This document shows positions 54,568 through 63,573 of a stretch of DNA of 64,000 nucleotides, in pieces. The DNA comes from Nocardia thailandica NBRC 100428 (GTDB lineage Bacteria; Actinomycetota; Actinomycetes; Mycobacteriales; Mycobacteriaceae), in assembly GCF_000308795.1 (NCBI RefSeq), contig NZ_BAGK01000127.1:1-64000 (forward strand), written 5' to 3'. A program made the translations under genes and the position numbers. Position 1 is the first letter of the stretch. Every line of letters begins with the position of its first letter. The notes under the pieces were generated by a model. It was not told the DNA's origin. It searched no databases and saw nothing but the letters and a program-made list of their open reading frames with translations.

Positions 54568-55598
54568 CGGACGGCTCCGATCACCCGCAGCAGATCGATG
54601 ATCCGGCCGGTCTGCTCGTCGACCGGTGGCCGCTCGGTCCCGCTCACCTCGATCCGGGTCAGATCGACCGTGGGGCCGCGATCGGCGAACGGCAGGATCT
54701 CGGTGTGGATCAGGTCGACGAGAGCCTTCAGATTCGACGGGGAGGCGGTGTCGAACGGCGCGCTGCCGAACAGCATCGGGACGACGCCGGTCACCGTGGC
54801 GTCCAGGGAGCCGAGCACCGGGCCGAGCCAGGTCGTGCTGGGCGCGACCGGGCCGAGGGCGGTGAGCACGAAGATGACCCCGATCTGGGCGTCGATGGCG
54901 TCGGTGGTCTGCTCGACGCCGTACGGGGTGAGCAGTTCCTCCAGGACCGGGGCGTTGGCGAGCACACCCCGGTCGAGGGTGGCCTCCAGGCCGTCGAGCA
55001 GGCTGTCGACCGCGCCGAGATCGCCGGCGAGGTCGGTGAGGTCCGTGCCGAGGGTCGCCGACAGGCGCGCGGTGTCGCGCGGGTCGCCGGGCATGACCCC
55101 GTTGACGGTGCGGATGATGTCCTGGAGGTCGGTCACCGCGCCGGTGCCGAGGAACACCGACAGCGCGGCGAGGATGTCTTCGATCGCCGGCGAGCGGGTG
55201 GTGTCGGTGAGCGGGATGGTCGACCCGGGGCCCAGCGCGGCTCCGGCGGCTGCGGCGGGTTCGGTCAGAGCGATGTGGATGTCACCGAGCGGGGTTTCCT
55301 GCCGTAGTTCGGCGGTGGTGCCCGCGGGCAGCCGCACCGAGCTGTCGACGGCGATGTCGGCGGTGACGAGACCGCCACCGGGCGATCCGGGCCGCTCGAT
55401 CAGCCGGACGCCGGTGAGTCGGCCGATGCGCACACCGTCGGCGATCACGGTGGCGCCCTCGGGCAGATTGAGCACATCGGCGAATTCGATGTGCAGGGGA
55501 TAGGTGCCGTCGGTGGCTCCGGTACCGGGCACTGCCGCGCAGCCGGTGGCGATCGTGGCGGTGGCCAGGACGGCGGCCAGGTGGCGGGCGCGGGTCAT
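54564..55598 (-). CDS. mceE: MceE-type lipoprotein
   Basis: 344 residues from ATG 55598 (ATGA overlap with mceD). Lipobox I-A-T-G-C at about 16-20, so lipid-anchored. MlaD domain about 35-115 (L-N-L-P-E-G-A-T-V-I-A-D-G-V-R-I-G-R-L-T-G-V) followed by helical tail. Fifth Mce subunit, the one that is a lipoprotein in most mce operons. Confidence 0.92.
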   Translation of the reverse strand: MTRARHLAAVLATATIATGCAAVPGTGATDGTYPLHIEFADVLNLPEGATVIADGVRIGRLTGVRLIERPGSPGGGLVTADIAVDSSVRLPAGTTAELRQETPLGDIHIALTEPAAAAGAALGPGSTIPLTDTTRSPAIEDILAALSVFLGTGAVTDLQDIIRTVNGVMPGDPRDTARLSATLGTDLTDLAGDLGAVDSLLDGLEATLDRGVLANAPVLEELLTPYGVEQTTDAIDAQIGVIFVLTALGPVAPSTTWLGPVLGSLDATVTGVVPMLFGSAPFDTASPSNLKALVDLIHTEILPFADRGPTVDLTRIEVSGTERPPVDEQTGRIIDLLRVIGAVR

Positions 55599-56674
55599 CG
55601 GGCGCTCACCGCCGCGAGCAGGACCGGCAGCGCCGGAACAGTGCCGGTGCCGTCGGCTGCGCACGGTTGTCCGGTGACGGCAAGGAGGGCCGCGCAGAGG
55701 GTGACCGAATCCGCAGGCGGGACAGCGAGTTTCGGTGGCGCGTAGTCGATCCGCAGCTGCCCGGTCGTGGGGTCGACGGAGTGCAGGAACCCGGCGGCCA
55801 CCGCGGGGGCCCTGCGGACGACCTCGCTGAGCGAGCCGGCGCCCGCGGCGAGTTGCGCGGCCAGGTCGCCCGTCGAGTCCAGGGTCCGGATGGCGGGCGT
55901 GCCCATCATCATGAAGAAGTCGTTGAGCTGGGGGAGCACCTGGACCAGGTAGGTGACGATGTCCACGATCGGCGGGAAGGCGATGGTGACGATGTCGTGG
56001 AAGGTGCGCGGTAGCTCGACGGTCATGGCTTCCACGGTGTTCCAGCCGTTGCGGGCCCGGTGCGCGAGCGCGGCGAGCGCGTCGAGCAGAGCACCGAGGT
56101 GGCCGATGGCCGCGTCCGGGGAGGCCAGGGCCTGGCCCAGCCGGGTCACCAGCGCGTTGATCTGCTCGCCGGTGCCGTCGGTGGCCCGGTCGAGGGCCTC
56201 CAGGCCGGAGGCGCCGCCGGGCGCGCCGGACAGTTGACCGGCGAGACCGGCCAGCGCGTCGAAGGTCTCGGTGAGGCTCTCGGGTGTCAGGGTCTTGGTG
56301 ATACAGGTGCCCGGATCCCGGCCCGCGCCGGTGGGTTCGTCGCCGATCAGGGCCAGCTGACGGTCCGCGATGAGCGTGTCGTTGACGGTGACCGCGCCGA
56401 CGTCCGTGGGCAGCGTGCGGTCGGCGCGCACGGTGAAACGCACCCGCGCGGAGGACCCGTGGGATTCGATGCCGGTCACCGAACCGACCTGGATGCCGAG
56501 CACGGTCACGGCGCTGCCGGGATAGAGGCCGATGCTGTCGGGCAGGTCGGCGCAGTAGGCGCGCGTGTCGGTACCCGGCCTGGTCAGGTGTGTCACGGTC
56601 GCGCCGCCGGCGACCACGGTCACCACGACCGCGGCCGACATGAATCCGCGGGAACCGAGTATCCGGTGCAGCAT
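55595..56674 (-). CDS. mceD: MceD-type MCE family protein
   Basis: 359 residues from ATG 56674 (a TTG two codons earlier is possible), start overlapping the mceC stop by one base. Membrane anchor at about 12-30, MlaD domain about 40-120 (G-S-A-V-T-V-L-G-I-Q-V-G-S-V-T-G-I), helical C-terminal region. Contains paired cysteines near the end (T-L-C-A-A-L-L-A-V-T-G-Q-P-C). Confidence 0.9.
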   Translation of the reverse strand: MLHRILGSRGFMSAAVVVTVVAGGATVTHLTRPGTDTRAYCADLPDSIGLYPGSAVTVLGIQVGSVTGIESHGSSARVRFTVRADRTLPTDVGAVTVNDTLIADRQLALIGDEPTGAGRDPGTCITKTLTPESLTETFDALAGLAGQLSGAPGGASGLEALDRATDGTGEQINALVTRLGQALASPDAAIGHLGALLDALAALAHRARNGWNTVEAMTVELPRTFHDIVTIAFPPIVDIVTYLVQVLPQLNDFFMMMGTPAIRTLDSTGDLAAQLAAGAGSLSEVVRRAPAVAAGFLHSVDPTTGQLRIDYAPPKLAVPPADSVTLCAALLAVTGQPCAADGTGTVPALPVLLAAVSAR

Positions 56675-57714
56675 CAGCAACCACCGCCCGGGACGGGCAC
56701 GCAGATCCGGTCGGGCACCACGGTGACCGACGAGCGATCCACGCGTATTCCGTCACCGCCGGTCAGCAGCGGCAGCAGGCGGTCCTCGAGACCGCGCAGC
56801 GAGTCGACGAGGGTGCCGAGCTGCCGGACCAGGTTCTGCAGGCCACCGATCGAGTCGGCGAGTGGCTGGGCGCGGTCGTGCAGGTCGCGGTCCCAGGCCC
56901 GGCCCAGCGGCGAGAGCCGGTGCAGGACATCGGAGAGATCGTCGAGGGCCTGGGCGACGGTGTCCTTGTTGGTCTGCACGATGGTCTCGAGTACCCGCAG
57001 CATCCGCACAAGCTGGGCGAGGGATTCGGAGGCGGAGTTCATCGCCGACAGGTACTCGTCGGCCACGGTGAGCGCGCGAGAGATATCGGCGCTCTGGGTG
57101 TTCATGAGGGTGACCAGGGCGTCGGTCGCGCGGATCGCCGAGCGCAGTGCCTCGGGGCCGTGGTCGATCGAGGTGGCGAGGGTGTCGAGATTGCGGCGCA
57201 CGGTGGTGCCGTCGATCGCCCGCACGGGGGCGATGGCGTCGGCGAACACCTGGGTCAGGCTGTAGGGCAGGATGACCCGTTCGCGCGGAATGACCGCGGC
57301 GCCCAGCGGCGCGGTTCCCGCGGGGCGCACGGCCACGTAGTAGCCGCCGACGACGGTCAGCATGCGGATGTCGAGGACGGTCCGGTCACCGACGAAGACG
57401 TCGTCGCGGACGGTGAACGACATGCGCACCCGGTCCGGGAGCAGGGTCAGCGAACGCACCTGTCCCACCGGGACACCCGCGAGGCGGATGTCGTCACCGG
57501 TGCGCAGCGCCCCGGCCTGGCCCAGCTCGGCGGTGTAGGTGTGCTCGGCGGTGGTGCCGACGGTGGCGACCACGCCGATCGCGGCCGCGAGCACCACGGC
57601 GCCGGCCAGACCGGCGATGCCCCAGCGCAGATCGCCCGCGCGCGGCCCTTCCGAGTCCGTGGACGCGCGGGACTTCGTGGTGAGAGCCCGCAGACGGGCT
57701 GTCAGGCGTGACAC
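56674..57714 (-). CDS. mceC: MceC-type MCE family protein
   Basis: 346 residues from GTG 57714, overlapping mceB by 13 bp. Basic N-terminus, membrane anchor about 30-52, MlaD domain about 60-140 (G-D-D-I-R-L-A-G-V-P-V-G-Q-V), helical tail to a cysteine-containing end (R-I-C-V-P-V-P-G-G-G-C). Confidence 0.9.
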   Translation of the reverse strand: MSRLTARLRALTTKSRASTDSEGPRAGDLRWGIAGLAGAVVLAAAIGVVATVGTTAEHTYTAELGQAGALRTGDDIRLAGVPVGQVRSLTLLPDRVRMSFTVRDDVFVGDRTVLDIRMLTVVGGYYVAVRPAGTAPLGAAVIPRERVILPYSLTQVFADAIAPVRAIDGTTVRRNLDTLATSIDHGPEALRSAIRATDALVTLMNTQSADISRALTVADEYLSAMNSASESLAQLVRMLRVLETIVQTNKDTVAQALDDLSDVLHRLSPLGRAWDRDLHDRAQPLADSIGGLQNLVRQLGTLVDSLRGLEDRLLPLLTGGDGIRVDRSSVTVVPDRICVPVPGGGC

Positions 57715-58709
57715 AAGGTGACCCCCTGTCCGGCGAGGAGGACCCGCAGCGGCTCGGGCGCGGTGACGGCGCCGAAGCGGCAGGTCATGGGCCGGCCGTC
57801 CCCGGCGGCGGGCACCGCGGCGGCCATGGTCTGGATCAGGCCGGGCAGTCTGCCGAACACGGCGGTGGCGACCTGCGGATCGGGAAAGGCGTTGCGCAGG
57901 GCGGTATCGAGGTCGGTGCCTTCGTCACCGGTGATCCCGGCGACCTGGAGCATGTGCCGGATCGGCTGGATGACCGGCGGGATGGCGATCGAGAAGTCGA
58001 CCAGGCCGGGCAGTTTCTCGGCGATGGCGGTGAAGAGGGCGGTGAGGTTGGTCAGCAGCTGCACCGCCTGCCCGGACTTGCCGCCGAGCCGGGTGCCGAT
58101 CTCGCCCAGGTTGCGCACCAGGATCGACAGCACCGCCTGCCGGTCGGAGGCGTAGCGGCTCAGGGTGTCCACGGCGTCGAGCGCGGGGCCGAGGCCGGCG
58201 CCGTCACCGTCGACGACGGCGAGCATGCTGGTGGTGAACCGGTTGATCTCGTCGGGGGAGAGCTGGGCGAGCACGGGTTGCAGGCCCTTGAACAGGGTGG
58301 TGATGTCGAACGCGGGCACCGTCTCGGCGGTGCCGAACTCGCTGCCGGGGGAACGGCGTTCGCCCGGGGTGTCGGGCTGGTGCAGGTCCAGGTAGCGGAA
58401 GCCGGTGAGGTTCTGGAACCGGACCGCCAGGGTGGCACCGGCGGAGACCGGGTGATCGCGCCGGACGGTGAACCTCACCCGGGCCAGGATGCCGTCCAGG
58501 CCGATCGCGGTGACCTTGCCGACCGGCACGCCGTGGAGGCGGACGTCGTCACCGGCGCGCAGGCCGTTGGCGTCGGTGAACAGGGCCGAGTAGGTGTCGG
58601 TGTCACCGGCGACCGGGCGGTCGATGAGCCGGAACACCCCGGCCAGCGCCACCAGGGCGGCGACGGTGGCCACACCCACCCGCAGCAGCAGCATCCTGGT
58701 CGAGGGCAT
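57702..58709 (-). CDS. mceB: MceB-type MCE family protein
   Basis: 335 residues from ATG 58709, one-base overlap with the mceA stop. Membrane anchor about 8-28, MlaD domain about 38-115 (G-D-D-V-R-L-H-G-V-P-V-G-K-V-T-A-I), then Q-N-L-T-G-F-R-Y-L-D-L and helical tail ending V-T-L-C-H-A. Second Mce subunit. Confidence 0.92.
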   Translation of the reverse strand: MPSTRMLLLRVGVATVAALVALAGVFRLIDRPVAGDTDTYSALFTDANGLRAGDDVRLHGVPVGKVTAIGLDGILARVRFTVRRDHPVSAGATLAVRFQNLTGFRYLDLHQPDTPGERRSPGSEFGTAETVPAFDITTLFKGLQPVLAQLSPDEINRFTTSMLAVVDGDGAGLGPALDAVDTLSRYASDRQAVLSILVRNLGEIGTRLGGKSGQAVQLLTNLTALFTAIAEKLPGLVDFSIAIPPVIQPIRHMLQVAGITGDEGTDLDTALRNAFPDPQVATAVFGRLPGLIQTMAAAVPAAGDGRPMTCRFGAVTAPEPLRVLLAGQGVTLCHA

Positions 58710-59773
58710 CAGCGGCCCCCCGGCTGCACGGCCGCCGTGCCGAGCACGCCCCGCAGCGGCGCGGCCAGGCCGGGCACCACGTCGAGTTCGGCGGAGACCC
58801 GCAGCACCGGTCCGGCCGGGGTGTCGACGAAGGCCGCGCCGAGCCGGTCGAGCAGCAGCGTCAGGAGTTCGGCGGAGCGCCCGGGCGGGCCGACCGTCGT
58901 GGCCACCTCGTTCAGGATCGTGGTCGCCATCGGCATCACTCCGCCGAAGTGGGTGTCCGCGGTGGTCATGGTCCGGGTGACCATGGGGAGGAGCTGGTAT
59001 TGCATGTCGTCCCAGAAGGTGGCGAAGCGGGCGAGATTGTCGGGGGAGCGCAGGTATTCGTTGGTGTAGGCGGCGTTCAGGACGTCCACCGCGCCGGTGA
59101 GCATGGGTGGCGTGCCCGCCAGCACCGAGCCGAAGGCGGCAACCAGGTCCGAGACGGGCCGCTGCCGGGTGTCGGCGTAGGCGCGCACGGTGGCACCGAC
59201 GGCCTGCAACAGCGGGCTGAAGGCGCGCAGATCGCCGGAGACCGTGTGCAGCAGTTCGGCCAGTTTCGTGGTCAGCACCTCGTCGGTGAGTTCACCGGTC
59301 GAGCGCAGCAGCGCCGACAGGGTGGCGTCGGAGACCCGGCTCGCCGCGTCCCCACCGAGGTCGACGGTGGCGCCGTCGGCGAGTTCGGTGCCGCCCGCGC
59401 CGGGGACGAGCCGGAGCGTGGTGATGCCGAACAGGTTGTCGGGGGCGAACTCCACCCGGATGCGGTCGGTGAGCCCGTAGAGGTCGGCGCGCCGCAGGAC
59501 CAGGGTGAGGTCCTCGCGTCCGTCGCCCGCGGGGGCGATGTCGTCGACCGTGCCGACCCGTACCCCGGACAGTCGCACATCGGTGCCGGGACGCACGCCC
59601 GCGCCCACGTGCTCGGTACGCAGGACCACCCGGATGTCACCGGGATCGGTGGTGTCCGGGCGAAGCTGCCAGGCGGTGACCCCGGCCAGGGTGAGCAGTA
59701 CGGCGCAGGCGCCGAGGATGCGGGCGCGCCAGGGACCGACCTCGGTGCCGGGCAGTGTGTAGGGCGGTGGCAT
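58709..59773 (-). CDS. mceA: MceA-type MCE family protein
   Basis: 354 residues from ATG 59773, 4 bp after the yrbEB stop. Membrane anchor about 18-38, MlaD domain about 48-125 (P-G-T-D-V-R-L-S-G-V-R-V-G-T-V-D-D-I), F-A-P-D-N-L-F-G-I-T-T-L and long helical region. First of six Mce subunits, which together form a tunnel for lipid transfer to the YrbE permease. Confidence 0.92.
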   Translation of the reverse strand: MPPPYTLPGTEVGPWRARILGACAVLLTLAGVTAWQLRPDTTDPGDIRVVLRTEHVGAGVRPGTDVRLSGVRVGTVDDIAPAGDGREDLTLVLRRADLYGLTDRIRVEFAPDNLFGITTLRLVPGAGGTELADGATVDLGGDAASRVSDATLSALLRSTGELTDEVLTTKLAELLHTVSGDLRAFSPLLQAVGATVRAYADTRQRPVSDLVAAFGSVLAGTPPMLTGAVDVLNAAYTNEYLRSPDNLARFATFWDDMQYQLLPMVTRTMTTADTHFGGVMPMATTILNEVATTVGPPGRSAELLTLLLDRLGAAFVDTPAGPVLRVSAELDVVPGLAAPLRGVLGTAAVQPGGR

Positions 59774-59777
59774 GGGA

Positions 59778-60626
59778 TCACCCGGTGAACGTGATCGGGG
59801 AGCGGAAGCCCCACAGGACGATGGTGGCGACCATGTCGAGGGCGACGATCGCCACCAGACTGGCGCGGATGGCGCGGCCGGAGCCGATGCCGACACCCTC
59901 GGGCCCGCCGGTGGCGAAATAGCCCTGATAGCAGTGGATCAGGACCACGGCCACCGCGAACACGACCACCTTGATCGTCGCGGCGGTGACATCCCAGCCG
60001 AGGACGAACTGGTCGAAATAGTGGTCGTAGGTGCCGGCGGGCACACCGTGCACGGTGGTGACGACGAACTGGCACGACAGGTAGCTCAGGATCAGCGCGA
60101 CGACGAAAGCCGGTGCCACCGCGATGATCCCGGCGATGACCCGGGTGGTCACCACGAACGGGACCGACCGGATGCCGAGGGATTCCAGCGCGTCGATCTC
60201 CTCGGAGATGCGCATGGACCCGATCTCGGCGGTCATCCGGCAGCCCGCCTGCGCGGCGAACCCGACTCCGGCGGCGATGGGCGCCAGCTCCCTGGTCACA
60301 CCGAACGCGGAGATCAGGCCGCTGAGCCGGCCGAGGGCCAGCGCGTCGAGCGCGTGGTAGGCCTCGATGCCGATGGAGGCGCCCATGGCGGCGCCCATCA
60401 GCAGCATCAGCGGCACGACCCCGCCGCCGACGACGACCGAGCCACGGCCCCAGGTCATGTCGGTGACCGCGGACAGCGTCTGGCGGCGGTAGTGCATCAG
60501 CGTGAAGGGGATCGAGGACACCACCTGCCAGGTGAATCCCAGGGCGAATCCGAGGGATTCGATCGGGGCGAGGGGTGGGGACTTGCGTGTCCAGCGCAGG
60601 CCGTAGGGCAGGTAGCGGGTGGCCAT
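59778..60626 (-). CDS. yrbEB: YrbEB / MlaE-family ABC permease
   Basis: 282 residues from ATG 60626, overlapping the yrbEA stop by one base. Six hydrophobic segments and the MlaE signature R-E-L-A-P-I-A-A-G-V-G-F-A-A-Q-A-G-C-R-M-T-A-E-I-G-S-M-R-I-S-E-E-I-D-A-L with the coupling helix for the ATPase. Pairs with YrbEA as the heterodimeric inner-membrane permease of the Mce importer. The ATPase (MceG) is not in this window, as usual. Confidence 0.94.
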   Translation of the reverse strand: MATRYLPYGLRWTRKSPPLAPIESLGFALGFTWQVVSSIPFTLMHYRRQTLSAVTDMTWGRGSVVVGGGVVPLMLLMGAAMGASIGIEAYHALDALALGRLSGLISAFGVTRELAPIAAGVGFAAQAGCRMTAEIGSMRISEEIDALESLGIRSVPFVVTTRVIAGIIAVAPAFVVALILSYLSCQFVVTTVHGVPAGTYDHYFDQFVLGWDVTAATIKVVVFAVAVVLIHCYQGYFATGGPEGVGIGSGRAIRASLVAIVALDMVATIVLWGFRSPITFTG

Positions 60627-61492
60627 CAGGCCGCCCGCATCGGCACGAGCATGGTGACCACCTGGGTGACGACGGTGTTGAGGACCGTGATGGCCGCCAC
60701 CGACATGATGACCGCGGCGTTGACTCCGTCGGCGACCCCGCGCGGCCCGCCACCGGCCTCGAGTCCGCGCTGACAGGCGATGATCACCACGAGGAAGCCG
60801 AACAGGAGAGATTTCACCAGCGACATCCACACGTCGAGCGACGTGGTGAAGGACCCGAACGAATCCCAGTAGCTGCCCGGGGTGACGTCGAGCGCGGCCA
60901 CGGCGACCGCGTATCCCGCGGCGATGCCGACGACGATGATGACGACGTCGAGGATCGGCGCGACGAGCATCATCGCCGCCATGCGCGGGACGACCAGGCG
61001 CTGCACCGGATCGATGGCCATGACCCGCAGCGCGTCGACCTCCTCGCGGACGGTGCGGGCGCCGAGGTCGGCCGCTATGGCCGCCGCGCCCGCGCCGCCG
61101 AGCAGGATGCCGGCGGCCATGGGGGCGCCCTGTTTGATCACGCCGAGCCCGCCCGCCGCGCCGATCATCGAGGTGGCGCCGAGCTGGGAGACGATATTGC
61201 CGACCTGCGCGGACAGGATCACCCCGAAGGGGATGGCCATGAGCACGGCGGGGATCGCGGTGACCCGGAGCAGGAACCATGCCTGCTCCAGGGTCTCGCG
61301 CAGCCGGAATCGCAGCGTGACCGCATCGCGCAGGCCGATGCGGAGTGCGGCGGCGCCCATGCGCAGCGCGCGGCCGAAGGTGGCCAGGGCGGCCAGGATC
61401 GTGTCGGTGAAGTTGCGGCGCAGGATCGCGCCCGCGGTCGGTGCGTCGTCGGCCGGTGTCTCCGGCGGACGCACGGATATGTCCGGCGTCAT
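60626..61492 (-). CDS. yrbEA: YrbEA / MlaE-family ABC permease
   Basis: 288 residues from ATG 61492. MlaE permease with V-I-K-Q-G-A-P-M-A-A-G-I-L-L-G-G-A-G-A-A-A-I-A-A-D-L-G-A-R-T-V-R-E-E-V-D-A-L in the coupling region. First gene of yrbEA-yrbEB-mceABCDEF-mas; every junction up to mceF overlaps or is within 5 bp, so this is one transcript. Operator copy D lies 36-55 bp upstream of the ATG. Confidence 0.94.
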   Translation of the reverse strand: MTPDISVRPPETPADDAPTAGAILRRNFTDTILAALATFGRALRMGAAALRIGLRDAVTLRFRLRETLEQAWFLLRVTAIPAVLMAIPFGVILSAQVGNIVSQLGATSMIGAAGGLGVIKQGAPMAAGILLGGAGAAAIAADLGARTVREEVDALRVMAIDPVQRLVVPRMAAMMLVAPILDVVIIVVGIAAGYAVAVAALDVTPGSYWDSFGSFTTSLDVWMSLVKSLLFGFLVVIIACQRGLEAGGGPRGVADGVNAAVIMSVAAITVLNTVVTQVVTMLVPMRAA

Positions 61493-61527
61493 CGCGAACC
61501 CCTCGGTATCTATGTCCGATCAGCAAT

Positions 61528-61547
61528 CTGGACACGAGTCTGGACGG
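61528..61547. promoter_or_regulatory. mce-locus operator copy D (yrbE/mce promoter)
   Basis: CTGGACACGAGTCTGGACGG, 36 bp upstream of the yrbEA ATG. Agrees with the locus consensus at all 13 invariant positions. Separate from copy C, 63 bp away and facing the divergent fadD gene. Confidence 0.78.
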
Positions 61548-61604
61548 TACTACAAGCACGCGAGGCGCGACGGCGGATTCGGCCACGCACCGGCGCGGAG
61601 TTCG

Positions 61605-61627
61605 TATAGTGGACACCTGTCTGGACG
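61605..61627 (+). promoter_or_regulatory. -10 element and mce-locus operator copy C (fadD promoter)
   Basis: TATAGT (61605-61610) is a good -10. Operator TGGACACCTGTCTGGACG begins at its last base, so bound protein would cover the transcription start. Copy A has the same geometry at the ferredoxin promoter, which favours a repressor. Confidence 0.78.
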
Positions 61628-61707
61628 ATTATCCGGGTTGCCGGGCGAGCCCCGGCCGCTGGATGCCGCCGACGGGAACCGGGCCGAGTGATCGAGGTGT
61701 GGGAACA

Positions 61708-63348
61708 GTGACATTCACGTTGTCGAACGTCTTCGCGACGGTGGCCGCCGCGAATCCGGACCGGGAGTTCCTGGTGTGGCGCGACCGGCGGGTGACCTAT
61801 GGCGAGACCGACCGTCGCAGTAGCGGTTTCGCCAACTACCTGGCGCGCCGGGGAATCGGCTGTCACATCGAGCGGAGTGCGCTGGCCGGCTACGTGTCGG
61901 GACAGGACCATGTCGGCGTCTACCTGCGCAACTGCACCGAGTACCCCGAGGTGCTGATCGGCGCCTACCGGGCCCGGGCGGTCCCGTTCAACGTCAACTA
62001 CCGCTACGTGGCCGAGGAACTGAGCTACCTGCTGCGCGACGCGCGGGTACGGGTGCTGGTGTACCAGGACGACTTCGCCCCTCGGGTCGCCGCGGTCCTG
62101 CCCGACCTGACCGGACCGGTCCTGCTGATCCAGGTGGCCGACAACAGCGGCAACGCGCTGCTGCCCGGCGCGGTCCGCTACGAGGACGTCGTCACCACCC
62201 CCGCCCCCGAGGGCGGGCTGCCGGCCACGCGCGGCGAGGATCTCTATCTGCTCTACACCGGCGGCACCACCGGTATGCCGAAGGGGGTGCTGTGGCGGCA
62301 GGAGGACGTGTACTTCGCCGCGATGGGTGGCACCCGCTTCGGTACCGCCGACGAGATCGCCTCCTACGAGGAACTGGCCGGTTCCGCCACGGCGACCGCG
62401 GGCATGTACCGGCTGGCGGTGGCCGCCCCGTTCATGCACGGCGCCGCGCAGTGGCTGCTGTTCCAGACCGTCACCAACGGCGGCACCCTGGTCCTGGCGC
62501 CGGTGGTCGACCGCTTCGACGCCGCGGCGCTGCTCGACGTCGTGGATCGGGAGCGCGTGATCGCCCTGCCGCTGGTCGGTGACGCGATGGCGCGTCCGGT
62601 CGCCGCCGAGCTCGAACGGGGGTCCTACCGCCTGGAATCCCTGGCCGCCGTCCACAACGCGGGCGCCCCGCTGACCCCGGCGGTGCGCGAGCGCCTGGTC
62701 GCCGCCTTCGGCAAACCGGTCCTGGTCGTCGACTCGGTCGGCTCCTCGGAATCGGGCATCCAGATGACCCGCGTGTTCACCGGTGCCGACTCCGCCGGTG
62801 GCGACTTCGTGCCCGCGGGTGGGGACACCGCCGTCATCGACGAGGACCTGAGCCGGGTCCTCGACGAGCCGGGCGCGCACGGCTGGCTCGGCCGCAAGGG
62901 TCGCATCCCGCTCGGCTACCTCGGCGACGCGCAGAAGACCGCGCGGACCTTCCCGGTCGTGGACGGCGTGCGCTGGTCGCTGGCCGGCGATCGCGCGAAT
63001 GTCCGCGCCGACGGGCAGATCGAGCTGCTCGGCCGCGACAACCTCACCGTCAACTCCGGTGGCGAGAAGATCTACGTCGAGGAGGTCGAACGCGCGGTCG
63101 CCGCCCATCCCGGCGTGCTGGACGTGGTGGTCGTCGGCCGACCGTCCGAACGGTGGGGCAGCGAGGTGGTCGCCCTGGTCCAGCTCGGCGACGACACCAT
63201 CAGCGACGAGGAACTCCTCGCCGAGTGCGCTGTCCACATCGCCCGCTACAAACTGCCCAAACTGATCGTGCGCTGCCCGGAGATCCTGCGCTCGCCCGCG
63301 GGCAAGGCCGACTACCGGTGGGCCCACGACCGCGCGGTCGAAGCCTGA
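61708..63348 (+). CDS. FadD-type acyl-CoA synthetase (FadD19/17-like)
   Basis: 546 residues from GTG 61708 with GAGGTG 8 bp upstream (GTG 61699 also in frame). AMP-forming ligase: P-loop L-L-Y-T-G-G-T-T-G-M-P-K-G-V-L-W-R-Q-E-D near 190, G-S-S-E-S-G near 355, G-R-D-N-L-T-V-N-S-G-G-E-K hinge near 455 and catalytic Lys in R-S-P-A-G-K-A-D-Y-R-W. The W-R-Q-E-D continuation is shared with mycobacterial FadD17/FadD19 sterol side-chain ligases. Divergent from the mce operon with its own copy of the common operator; likely activates the imported acid or the P450 product. Confidence 0.92.
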   Translation: MTFTLSNVFATVAAANPDREFLVWRDRRVTYGETDRRSSGFANYLARRGIGCHIERSALAGYVSGQDHVGVYLRNCTEYPEVLIGAYRARAVPFNVNYRYVAEELSYLLRDARVRVLVYQDDFAPRVAAVLPDLTGPVLLIQVADNSGNALLPGAVRYEDVVTTPAPEGGLPATRGEDLYLLYTGGTTGMPKGVLWRQEDVYFAAMGGTRFGTADEIASYEELAGSATATAGMYRLAVAAPFMHGAAQWLLFQTVTNGGTLVLAPVVDRFDAAALLDVVDRERVIALPLVGDAMARPVAAELERGSYRLESLAAVHNAGAPLTPAVRERLVAAFGKPVLVVDSVGSSESGIQMTRVFTGADSAGGDFVPAGGDTAVIDEDLSRVLDEPGAHGWLGRKGRIPLGYLGDAQKTARTFPVVDGVRWSLAGDRANVRADGQIELLGRDNLTVNSGGEKIYVEEVERAVAAHPGVLDVVVVGRPSERWGSEVVALVQLGDDTISDEELLAECAVHIARYKLPKLIVRCPEILRSPAGKADYRWAHDRAVEA

Positions 63349-63384
63349 GGAGGACCGGCTCGGTCGGCAAGGGGTACCCCGGCC

Positions 63385-63483
63385 GTGTTCGACGCCGACG
63401 GGACCCTCGCCAACCCCGCCGCAGCGATCGGGGAGCTCGTCGACACCGGCGCCACCCGACCTGCCCGCGACGGCGACCGATGA
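63385..63483 (+). pseudogene. Possible HAD-like gene remnant or tiny ORF
   Basis: A 32-codon frame from GTG 63385 begins V-F-D-A-D-G-T-L, the first catalytic motif of HAD phosphatases (DxDGT), and stops soon after. Nothing further of a HAD enzyme is found downstream. It may be a decayed remnant or chance. The rest of 63349-63573 holds only a hairpin. Confidence 0.25.
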
Positions 63484-63541
63484 GGTCCCCGAGCGCACGC
63501 TCCAGGTGCAGGGGCCGGCCGCCGGCGACGGTGTGCTCTGC

Positions 63542-63561
63542 GCCGGGAGCTCGCTCCCGGC
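63542..63561. terminator. Terminator hairpin between fadD and the reductase gene
   Basis: GCCGGGAGC / GCTCCCGGC, 9-bp arms with a very short loop (8-bp arms with a 4-base loop is more realistic), between convergent genes. Confidence 0.6.
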
Positions 63562-63573
63562 ACGACACCGAGG

